This document shows, in pieces, positions 35,639-46,200 of a stretch of DNA of 64,000 nt (the first letter of the stretch is position 1; every line of letters starts with the position of its first letter). Below the pieces are notes generated by a model that ran no database searches, was not told the DNA's origin, and saw only the letters and a program-made list of their open reading frames with translations. The position numbers and the translations under genes were made by a program. The stretch is from the NCBI GenBank assembly GCA_036346355.1, contig CM070590.1, forward strand, positions 42,689,749 through 42,753,748, in the 5' to 3' direction. The stretch is from Rhipidocladum racemiflorum. Lineage: Eukaryota > Streptophyta > Magnoliopsida > Poales > Poaceae.

Positions 35639-37213
35639 ACGTTGAAGTGCCGGAAGGATTCAAAGGAGAAGTGTTGACCCAGGAGCCAGCTCAGGACCAA
35701 GAACAAGTACTCTTTGAAGGCAAGTTGTGCTTTGACCATGTTGATCCCATTTTGAAACCTATTTTGCTTTAACTATGTGCATGCTAGTTTAACTTAGAAA
35801 ATGCTTTACTTAATTATGGGTAATTAGATAAATGCCAAATTGCTGTATGACACCTTGGTTAATCTTATATATGTGCCATGACCCCCTTGTCACCCTAGTT
35901 GTGGTTTACTAGTTGGACATTTTTAAATTGCCAACATGGGAGTTTAGACCGTCGTAGTATACTACTTAGACCTGCTACGTGCTCATGACATGATTTTGAA
36001 CAATCAAATGTTAATATTGACTGAATGATATATTGAACCTGTTTTGGAAAGGTATCATATGATGTTGATGGCACGTGGTGCATGGTAATCAACTGGGGTT
36101 TGATAAATAGTTTTCGACCAGGGCATGTGGGAAGAATGATCGGGTGGGCCAGTTGTGGCACCGGGAATGTTGGTTTGGATCTTCGGGTAGTCTTGCCCTG
36201 GTCACCCTAAGGACTTAACCTTGCAAGCCTTTGAACTGGGTCAAACGTGCAACCGCATGTCTTTTAATGGGATGAACCTAGTTGATTAAGTTTCTAATAA
36301 TGTACCTGTGGGACCTCAAGAGGTCAACTACACCCTTTGTGTAAGTTGTACGGGGGAGCGTACCGGGGCTGCGGCCAGGTACCCATCTAACGGTTGGTTG
36401 GCTTAAACTTCGCCTTAGCTAAGGGAAGGGTTAGTGTGCAACAACCGGGGAGGACCACTTGTGCTGTTAGAGGTTTCCGAAAGGCTTTGTTACGGACACT
36501 CGCCTTTGTGGTGTTTGACTGTATCATGTGGGTAAAGTGCATAACCTCTGTAGAGTGTAAAATCTATTCGAATAGCCGTGTCCGAGGTATTGGACATCAC
36601 TCGGGAATTACAGTCAAGGGTTAGACTTTCTTGAAAAATAACTTGGATTTGAAAGGTTGGGTTTGGTTTAATCATGATGTTGATGGAAATGTGGATTAGG
36701 ATCGGGAAGGATGTTTATTAAACTTCTGGAAAAGTTATTGATCTCATACTTGTTTCTACTGCTTTCGAATCTACTTATGCTACTTGTCAAATGCTGTTTT
36801 ACTGCAAATATACCTAGAGCTATTCCTTTGTATTAAGGGGGTGTTTGGGAGAGCTCCAGCTCCACCAAATTTTTGGAGTTGGTGGAGCTAGGTATTCCTA
36901 GCTCCACCAAATTCGTGGAGCTGGAGCTGTGGGTACATTAAGAATGTTTAGGTAAGTCATCTTGTTTATATTTTAGAATAAAATTATAAACTTAAGTCAC
37001 TTTATTTCAATCTACAAGTTTCAGCTCTGAGGTGGAGTTGGGATCTGGAGTTCTGCCAAACAGGGCCTAAGCCATGCATGTAGTATATTAGCCTGCATTC
37101 TGTGCATGACTTGCTGAGTACCAAGTACTCACCCTTGCCACAATACAATACCAGTTGAAGAGGAGTCTACACCAGCCTTGGAGGAGGAGCTCCCAGAAGA
37201 CCCGTCTAGCTAG
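35639..37213 (+). CDS. Putative spliced acidic gene inside E4 5' LTR (exons 35639-35719 and 37155-37213)
   Basis: First segment DVEVPEGFKGEVLTQEPAQ...VLFE, with GC donor at 35720-35721. Second segment VEEESTPALEEELPEDPSS with TAG at 37211-37213. The MITE lies in the predicted 1.4-kb intron. In the 3' LTR of the same element the first segment carries a TGA at about 45292 (GAATGATTC), so only the 5' LTR copy is open. The sequence upstream of the first segment is U-rich and its frame is not conserved between copies, as expected of an intron. The 5' exon is not identified. Confidence 0.45.
36837..37067 (+). mobile_element. Tourist/PIF-Harbinger-like MITE, 231 bp
   Basis: Present in the 5' LTR and absent at the matching site of the 3' LTR (46470). 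It is flanked by TAA duplications (36834-36836 and 37068-37070). Ends are GGGGGTGTTTGG and CCAAACAGGGCC, an imperfect terminal inverted repeat. Inside are mirrored AGCTCCACCAAATT / GGTGGAGCT words that can fold. It has no coding capacity and inserted after E4 did. Confidence 0.85.
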
Positions 37214-37503
37214 GGAGCGAGCCCAGTCAGTTGCCTGTGGTATACTGGATGGCGCCACGAAGTTATCTTATTTTCCGCTGCTATTATTTCTCTCTTATTA
37301 AGTTTCGCCCTGCGTGGCGTATATTTGTAACTTGACCCTAAGGTCAAGCAACCAGTTTGATTATCTATTTAAAGTACTTTATTAGTATCGTGTGGTATGA
37401 TTGTGATATTTACCGATGTTAAGACTGTGTGCACTAGCGCGTTCCTGGACTAGTGCTGAATAAACAGAGGGTCCGGATTTGCAAATTCGGGTCCCGACAG
37501 AGG

Positions 37504-37515
37504 TGGTATCAGAGC
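37504..37515 (+). other. Primer-binding site of E4
   Basis: TGGTATCAGAGC, four bases after the LTR end, complementary to the 3' end of initiator-Met tRNA as in most plant chromoviruses. Confidence 0.92.
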
Positions 37516-37715
37516 CATACTGACTGTAGGCTCAACCCATAGTTAGAATGGTCGGAGTGAGGATAAAACATATTTTCTAAAGATAAAATTTGTCAAGATA
37601 ATGAAAGAATTCTCGACTTACCCCTTTCTCTCTTGTTCATACCCTTTGCTGAGTTCTTTTTGTCTTCTACATTGATTTTAAAATGCTGTGTTCTTACGCG
37701 AGCGTCTTTTGACAG

Positions 37716-38493
37716 ATGATGATGAAGAACAACTACGCCGAGCGTGAAGGAGGCTATGCCGCCGAGTTGTGGCGTATGCTTCAGTTTCTTGGAGGTTTTG
37801 AGAGGCCGCTCTACCGAGGGACTACACTCGTACAGGCAGGACTGGTCATTGGATGGGACGTCAGGATCACGGTGTATGCCCGAGAGAAGACAAAGTTCAG
37901 CCGCCCTTTCCACTTCACCGCCAGGAGGTCTACCTTTGAGATTGGAATTCAGGTGGTGTCGCGTAGAGCAATGCAGCAGATCACTCGCACTTACTCTAAG
38001 GAGCTGGAAGGCACAGTGTTCCATCACCACCCACGCCGAGACAGCAGAGTTCAACGGAAGCCGATAGAAGATGAGGATGCAACCGTCACTCACTTAGCCA
38101 GATTCGTCGCTGCTCAGGAGGAGCTGATCGAAGACACCGTGCAGGAGTTGAAGAAGGCTCGCGAACAGGTTGAGGAAGAGAAGAAGCATTTAGAGAATGC
38201 CCGTGAGTATGTCTCCTATGCTGCGGAAAGGATCACATAGCTGGAGACCGCACTGTACGGACAGGGTCCCGATCCAGTGTTGGAGTTGGACGCCTGCACT
38301 CCGCAGAGGAGGAACCGTAAGAGGCGCCACTGCACTGCACTCGCGCCACACCCACAAAGACCACTGCATCCAGAGCTGTGAGGAGGACGCCGCGTCATCA
38401 ACCACAGCCACAGTTGCAGGGCATGGCGATTGTTGCGCGCCTATGCCGTCGCACCCGCCGCGAGGAGGCAGTGGACGTTTTCTTGACGAGTGA
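37716..38493 (+). pseudogene. E4 ORF0, coiled-coil protein of unknown function
   Basis: Starts MMMKNNYAEREGGYAAELW at 37716 and is open for 174 codons. Residues 1-80 include GWDVRITVYAREK and the basic RRSTFEIG. Residues about 130-185 form a long charged helix (EELIEDTVQELKKAREQVEEE), a predicted coiled coil. A CAG-to-TAG change at 38238-38240 interrupts ITQLETALYGQG. A later frame change is needed to reach the tail GHGDCCAPM...GRFLDE ending at 38493. ORF0 lies between primer site and gag in all four elements. Conservation in both subfamilies points to a real gene, but no family is recognised. Confidence 0.78.
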
Positions 38494-38751
38494 GCGTAGG
38501 TTTTGAGGTTGAGACTCCTTCGTCGAGTCGCGTTATAGAATAAGAGTCACCCTTTAGAGTCGATTTGGATTTTCATTGTTTGCTGAGTGTGCAGTATGTT
38601 TTGCAGGCCTTTAGGCATTGCAAGCAACCATACCAAGTTATTATTATTAATAAAGTTGGATTTTGAGTTACACTTTTCCCCTGCATAAGTTTTCCTATTA
38701 CTTGTCTATTCTTGTTCCCTCTCATCTCTGAGACCTTGGAGCAATCAATAG

Positions 38752-41700
38752 ATGGTGAACACCCGTGGAAACCTTGGAGGCAATGGAAGTGGTTCTCACC
38801 CAGATGGAAACCCCAATGATGGAACACCAGCACCGCCAGTTGACATGGAGAATTTTGGAGCTTTTCTTGCTGCTCAGACTCAGTTGATGCATGCTATGAT
38901 GCAACAGATGCAGCACGTCACCGCTCAGGCTACCGCTAATCAAGTCAATCAAGGACAACGCCAGAATACAAGACTGTCAGAGTTCATGAGGACTCATCCA
39001 CCCACTTTCTCCGGAAATGCTATCTCGTTGGAAGCCGATGATTGGTTAAGGTCAATAGAGAGGAAGCTACACATTGCTCAATGCATGGGAAATGAGAAGG
39101 TACTCTACGCTTCTCATCAGTTGGAAGGAACAGCCGCCGAATGGTGGGAGAACTTCTGTGCCACACGGGAGAACCCCCAGGACATCACTTGGGAGGAGTT
39201 TACAGCTGCATTTTGCCAGTATCATGTGCCAGAAGGAATCATGGACCTTAAGAAAGAGGAGTTCAGAGGACTGAAGCAAGATAATCAGCCGGTGGCCGAA
39301 TACCTGAACAAGTTCACACAGCTTGCACGTTACGCACCTGAAGACGTAGCGACAGATAAAGCCAGACAGTCTCGCTTTATGAAGGGACTTAACTCAGGAC
39401 TGCAGGTGGGACTGATCACCCACACCTTTCCAGATTTCCAGGAGCTTGTGAATAAGGCGCTCATTCTTGAGGACAAGCGCAAGGAACTGGATGAGAACAG
39501 GAAGCGCAGGATGCAACAGCAGGGATCGCGTTAGGGAGCGCAGCAACGTTTGAGGGTTGCGCCAAATCAGTTCATCAGATTCCAGCCACAGAATGCAACG
39601 AGGACACTGTCACCAGTACCAAGACCCGTCAATCAGAACTATCAGACCCCAGCACCAGCCAAAAACGCCGCTTCATGCAGTCAACATGGGACAGTGAGAC
39701 GTTGCTACAACTGCAACGAGCTAGGGCACTTTGCCAACAGTTGTCCTAAGAAGACAGCAGGAGTGACCCCAGTTCGCTTCAATTTGGGATCCACACCAGC
39801 CAGGACGCCAGCGCCAGGAGCCAACCGAGGGACAGCACAGCCAGGAGCAACACCCCAGACTGTGGTGAGAGGTCGAGTCAACCATGTCACAGCAGATGCA
39901 CTGCAGAATGCCACGGACGTCGTACTAGGTAAGTTACTCGTTAACTCAGTACCTGCAACAGTTTTGTTTGATTCTGGTGCTTTGCATTCGTTTGTTTCTC
40001 AAGGCTTTGCTGCTAAAAATGATTTAGAGATTGCAAGACTTAAATGCATGCTTGTAGTTCAAACCCCTGGTTCCGAACTCCGAACGAAAGTAGGATGTTC
40101 TGGGGTGAGAATATTAATAGATGGGATAGATTTCCTAGCGAACCTTATTATTTTGGAAACCCAGACCTTAGATGTTATTTTGGGAATGGATTGGTTATCC
40201 AAGCACAAGGCCGTATTGGATTGTGGTCAAAGGATTATATCAGTGGAGAGCCTGTGTGGAAGAAAAGTGGAATTTCAAGCTATCGCCGTTAGAGATGGAC
40301 AGTTGATGGTTAACAGCGCCAATGCAATCAGCATAGGAGATGTCTCAGTAGTGAATGAGTATCCAGATGTTTTTCCTGAAGATCTACCTGGTATGCCGCC
40401 AGACAGAGACATAGAGTTTGTGATAGAGCTTGTACCTGGTACAGCGCCGATAGCAAAGAGACCTTATCGGATGTCCACCGAAGAATTGGTAGAAATGAAG
40501 AAACAACTTGAAGAGTTGATGGAGAAAGGATTTATCAGGCCAAGTTCATCGCCGTGGGGAGCACCAGTTTTGTTCGTCAAGAAGAAGGACGGAAGTTTCA
40601 GGATGTGCATTGATTACCGTGCACTCAATGAAGTCATCGTGAAGAATAAGTACCCGCTACCCAAGATCTATGATCTGTTTGATCAGCTGAGAGGAGCCGG
40701 AGTTTTCTCCAAGATTGATCTGAGATCTGGATACCATCAGTTGAAGATCCGATCAGAGGATATTCCGAAGACCGCATTCTCGTCAAGATATGGACATTAC
40801 GAGTTTAGTGTTATGTCCTTTGGTCTGACGAATGTGCCAGCATATTTCATGAATATGATGAATAAGGTGTTCATGGAATATTTGGACAAGTTTGTTGTAG
40901 TGTTCATAGATGATATCTTAGTCTACTCCAAGACAGAGGATGAACATGCAGAGCACTTGAGGCGAGTTTTGGAAAAATTGAGGGAACAACAACTCTTCGC
41001 CAAGTTCAGTAAGTGTGATTTTTGGAAGGACAAGGTGAAGTTCCTCGGACATGTAATGACCGCGGAAGGAGTCGCCGTAGATCCAAGCAAGGTAGAAGCT
41101 GTGTTACATTGGGAGCAGCCGAAGACCGTGACCCAGATCCGGAGTTTTCTTGGAATGGCAGGTTACTATCGCCGCTTTATTGAAGGCTTTTCGACAATTG
41201 CGAAACCTCTTACGCAATTGCTGAAAAAGGAGAAGAAGTTTGCATGGACGCCAGAGTGCGAGAAAGGTTTCCAAGAGCTGAAGAAGCGGTTGACATCAGC
41301 ACCAGTGTTAGTTCTACCGGATGTCAATCAAAGCTTTGATATTTATTGTGACGCAACGCGCCAAGGACTTGGATGTGTGCTGATGCAGAACGGAAAGGTT
41401 GTTGCTTATGCATCTAGTCAGTTGAGGCCGCATGAGGAGAATTACCTGACGCATGACCTAGAGCTAGCTGCCGTAGTACATGCTTTGAAGTTATGGCGTC
41501 ACTATTTAATTGGAAACATATGTGAAGTATACACGGACCATAAGAGTCTTAAGTACATCTTCACCCAATCAGACTTGAACATGAGGCAGAGGAGATGGTT
41601 AGAGTTGATCAAGGATTATAATGTGGGAATCCATTACCATCCCGGAAAGGCTAACGTGGTGGCTGATGCCCTGAGTCGGAAAAGCCATACCGTGAATATG

Positions 41701-43237
41701 TTGCTAGGCACAAGTCAGGATGAGCTATGTGAGGATTTCCAGAGAATGCAGATTGAAGTCGTACCAGAAGGATTCTTAGCCGCATTAGAAGTTAAGCCTA
41801 CCCTGGAGGATCAGATCCGAGAAGGACAAGAGGATGATGACAAGATCCGCAAGATTAAGTCCGATATGGATGAAGGCAAGGCAGAGGACTTCAAATTAGA
41901 TGAGCAAGGCACGTTGTGGATGAAGGATCGAATCTGTGTGCCAAACAAGAAGGAGCTGAAACAGCTAATTCTAGAAGAAGCCCATGACTCCAAGTATTCA
42001 ATCCATCCGGGAAGTGCCAAGATGTATCAGGATTGAAAAGAAAGATTCTGGTGGCCGAACATGAAGCGTGAAGTTGCCGAGCATGTTGCGCTGTGCGACA
42101 TATGTCAGAGAGTCAAGGCAATGCATCAGAGGCCAGCAGGATTGCTACAGCCGTTGAAGATACCTGAGTGGAAGTGGGAAGAAATCGAAATGGACTTCAT
42201 TACCGGTTTGCCAAAAACTCAAGGTGGATATGATTCCATATGGGTTATCATGGACCGCTTGACTAAGGTCGCCCACTTTATCCCAGTGAAGACCACCTAC
42301 TCAGGAGATAAGTTAGCAGAACTCTATATGACCAAGATCGTTTGTTTGCAAGGAGTGCGAAAGAAGATTGTATCGGACAGAGGTACCCAGTTTACCTCGA
42401 GATTCTGGAATAAACTGCATGAAGCCATGGGAACCCGTTTGAACTTCAGTACCGCTTATCATCCGTAGACGGATGGGCAAACAGAAAGAGTTAATCAGAT
42501 TCTAGAGGACATGCTACGAGCTTGTGTGTTGGCTTATGCTACCTCTTGGGATAAGAGTTTGCCGTACGCTGAGTTCAGCTACAACAATAGCTATCAAGCA
42601 AGTTTGCAAATGTCGCCATTTGAAGCACTATACGGTCGACCCTGTCGGACACCTTTGAATTGGAACGAGACAAGTGAACGCCGTGTCTTTGGGACAGATA
42701 TTCTACAAGAAGCCGAAGAGCAAATTGCCATGATCAGGGAGAGATTGAAGATAGCACAGTCAAGACAGAAGAGTTATGCTGATAACCGTCGCCGAGACCT
42801 GAGTTTTGAACCAGAAGATTTCGTGTATCTCAGTCACCCCACTCAGAGGAGTTAAGAGATTCCATGCCAAAGGAAAACTCGCGCCAAGATATGTTGGACC
42901 ATTCAAGGTTCTCAGCCGCAGAGGCGAAGTTGCTTATCAGTTGGAGTTACCGCAATCACTAGCAGGAGTGCATGACGTGTTCCACGTGTCCCAGCTGAAG
43001 AAGTGTCTCCGAGTACCAGAGGAGCAGACACCGCTAGAGTCAATTGAGCTGCAAGAAGATCTGACTTACAAGGAGCACCCCGTAAAGATTCTGGACACCA
43101 TGGATCGAGAAACGAGAAACAAGTCAACCCGCTTCTGCCGAGTTCAATGGAGCAACCATGCGGAGAGTGAAGCAACTTGGGAGCGCGAAGAGGATTTGAA
43201 GAAAGAGTTTCCAAACCTATTCTGTAGTAAGCCCTGA
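38752..43237 (+). pseudogene. E4 gag-pol polyprotein, near-complete
   Basis: One frame from MVNTRGNLGG at 38752. Capsid (EADDWLRSIERKL, EWWENFC) runs to UAG at 39532-39534. Then come a CCHC zinc knuckle (CYNCNELGHFANSC, about 39703), protease (LFDSGALHSF, about 39967), RT with FIDDILVYS (40903-40929), RNase H (CDATRQGLG, YTDHKSLKY, VADALSRK), integrase HHCC (about 41980-42110), D at 42193, D at 42376 and E at 42484, and a chromodomain (PVKILDTMDRE...EATWERE). Breaks: UAG 39532, TGA 42034, TAG 42466 (CAG in relatives, HPQTDGQ) and a frameshift at about 42835. All catalytic residues of RT, RNase H and integrase are present. The chromodomain is expected to direct integration to marked chromatin. 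Confidence 0.93.
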
Positions 43238-43254
43238 ATCTCGGGGACGAGATT
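43237..43254 (+). other. Conserved stem-loop between stop and polypurine tract
   Basis: AATCTCG-GGGA-CGAGATT: a 7-bp stem with a 4-base loop starting at the stop codon. It is kept in E1, E2 and E4, with changes in E3. Its position suggests a role in 3' processing or plus-strand priming, which is not proven. Confidence 0.6.
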
Positions 43255-43259
43255 CTGAT

Positions 43260-43272
43260 AAGGGGGGAGGTT
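43260..43272 (+). other. Polypurine tract of E4
   Basis: AAGGGGGGAGGTT adjoining TGTAACACC. Confidence 0.9.
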
Positions 43273-46200
43273 TGTAACACCCCAAAATTTTGTTTTTCTT
43301 AAATTCATGTGTGATTTGGCACTTTGGTGAATTTTTGGAATTTTCTGGAATTTATTTGAATTTATTCCATTTTGAAATAATTAAAGAATTTAACTTTGCA
43401 AATAAAATTTTGTTGGAAATATTTTATTTGAGTCCAAAATGCCCCAAAATATTTTCCAGAATTTTTCTGGAATTTTTCTGAGTCTTTTGCTATTTTTAAT
43501 GAATTAAATGAATTTCTGAGAATTTATTGGATTATTTAATAGCTGGAAAATCGAGTTGGTTTTACTGTTCATCCGACCGGACCCGAGTCCGAGTCAGACT
43601 CGAGTCTGGCCCGAGCCAGCCGTTCCGGTCGAACCCACTCGGCCGAACCCTAACCGCGTGACCGTTGGATCTTGATCCAACGGCCACGATTTAGCCACAT
43701 CACCCGAGCCCGAGTACGACCGAGCCAGCCAGCTCGCCCGAGCCAGATCCGAGCCCAAACCCACGCACCGTTGGATCTTGATCCAACGGCTGAGCGTGCG
43801 CCACGTCGCCCTCTCCGAGTCCCCGTCGGACTCCGCCGCCGCGTGCGGGTGGACCTCGGTTTCCGCGCGTTTCACGGAAGCCGAGGCCCCTATTTAATGC
43901 GCCACCACCACGGCCGTGACTGCCTCTTCCGTGCGCACCCGTAGCCCTAGCCCACGCCGCCTGAGATGCCGCCGTTTGCCCGCGCGAGCTCGCCATAGTT
44001 AGCCGTGTGCTCCGCCGCGTTTGGTTGCATTTTCCGCCGCCGTCCGCCGTCCTCCGCCGCCGTTGAGCCCACATCCAGAACCGCAAGGAGCAGACGCTTC
44101 GGTGGGTACCCTTCACTTCGCCGGAGGAGCCTCGTAGCGCCGTTGGAGTGGTCGCCGTCCTCGTCTCCGGTGAACCAGCGCTGCCGCAAGCCATTGCCGG
44201 ACCTCGAGCTTCCCCCTGCCGTCCGATCCAGATCCAAGGGTCCAGATCGCGCCAGGTCATCCCCACGGTGAGATCCCACGTGCAATCCAGATCTATTTCC
44301 AACCGTTGGATCTAGATCCAACGGTCTAGATCGTGCCACGTAGCTAGAACTGCACCAGGCTAGGATAGATCTCAGCCGTTAGATTAAGATCGAACGGTTA
44401 GGGTTAGCCACGTTGTTTTCGTTAGATTGGATCTTGACCGTCCGATCAAGATCGAACGGTCCAGATCAGCGGAGTTGTTTTCCAATGCGTTACGCTAGAT
44501 CCAATCTGGGCCGTTGATTTTCAAATCAACGTCCGAGATCGCGCCACGGGGCGGGAAGCATGACCGCCGCGGTCAGCGCGATCAGCTCCGCGCGTGAGAG
44601 CGTGTCTCTAACACGCGGGGCCCGCGTGTTAGAGGGCCCACCTGTCAGCGGCCACCCCAGCCGTGCGGTCACGCCAGCAATGATGTCACCAATGGGTCCC
44701 ACCCGTCAGCACATTGGGCTGAGTCCCCACTGACGTCAGCAATGACGTCACCCTCGTGGGTCCCACCTGTCAGTCACACGTGAGCCGTGGACCGGGTCCA
44801 CGGTGGACCCGAGCCGAGCCGTGGCTGAGCCTGCGGACTGGCCGACGCCACCGCCCAATCAGAGGCTGACACGTGTCCTTGCTGACGCAATAATTAATTT
44901 CCGAAAAAGAAAATGATTTATTAATTCGAAATATTGATTTCAGAATTTGTTTCAAACTTCAAACGCTTATAACTTTTGCGTTTTAACTCCGATTTGAGTG
45001 ATTCAAATTTCTAAATTTGTATAAAATTGAGATCTACCTAATGATCAATTTTATTTAATTTTTGGACTAAAGTTTTTCTCTATAATATTAATTAATTGAT
45101 TATTTAAACTTCAAATGCTTGTATCTTTTGCATTTAAACCCCGAATTTGACGATTCCAGTTTTTCAAAATTCATAAAATTATGTTCTCTCTGTTTATGAA
45201 CTTTATTTGGATGTTTGGACACTTTTTGTCTACTGTTTATTCATTTATTGCTATTTGCACGCGTTACGAGTAGAGATTGAAGTGCTAGAATGATTCGAAG
45301 GAGAAGTGTTGACCCAGGAGCCAGCTCAGGACCAAGAACAAGTACTCTTTGAAGGCAAGTTGTGCTTTGACCATGTTGATCCCATTTTGAAACCTATTTT
45401 GCTTTAACAATGTGCATGCTAGTTTAACTTAGAAAATGCTTTACTGAATTATGGGTAATTAGATAAATGCCAAATTGTTGTATGACACCTTGGTTAATCT
45501 TATATATGTGCCATGACCCCCTTGTCACCCTAGTTGTGGTTTACTAGTTGGACATTATTAAATTGCCAACATGGGAGTTTAGACCGTCGTAGTATACTGC
45601 TTAGACCTGCTATGTGCTCATGACATGATTTTGAACAATCAAATGTTAATATTGACTTAATGATATATTGAACCTGTTTTGGAAAGGTATCATGTGATGT
45701 TGATGGCACGTGGTGCATGGTAATCAACTGGGGTTTGATAAATAGTTTTCGACCGGGGCATGTGGCAAGAATGATTGGGTGGGCCAGTTTTGGCACCGGG
45801 AATGTTGGTTTGGATCTTCGGGTAGTCTTGCCCTGGTCACCCTAAGGACTTAACCTTGCAAGCCTTTGAACTCGGTCAAACGTGCAACCACATGTCTGTA
45901 ATGGGACGGACCTAATTGATTAAGGTTCTAATAACGTACCTGTGGGACCTCAGTAGGTCAACTACACCCTTTGTGTAAGTTGTACGGGGGAGCGTACCGG
46001 GGCTGCGGCCAGGTACCCATCTAACGGTTGGTTGTCTTAAACTTCGCCTTAGCTAAGGGAAGGGTTAGTGTGTAACAACCGGGGAGGACCACTTGTGCGG
46101 TTAGAGGTTTCCGAAAGGCTTTGTTACGGACACTCGCCTTTGTAGTGTTTGACTGTATCTTGTGGGTAAAGTGCATAACCTCTACAGAGTGTAAAATCTA

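Larger units (their letters stand above)
33622..37499 (+). repeat. E4 5' LTR (3.88 kb including a 231-bp MITE)
   Basis: TGTAACACCCC...GTCCCGACA. Key internal sites: TATTTAA at 34262, GTGAGA donor-like site near 34640, CCGTTGGATC palindromes near 34031, 34139 and 34673, the acidic segments at 35639-35719 and 37155-37213, and a Tourist-like MITE at 36837-37067 that the 3' LTR lacks. Confidence 0.92.

Noticed and set aside
37500..37520. tRNA-like match next to the LTR
   Set aside because: It is only the short primer-binding complement of initiator-Met tRNA. No tRNA gene fold is present.
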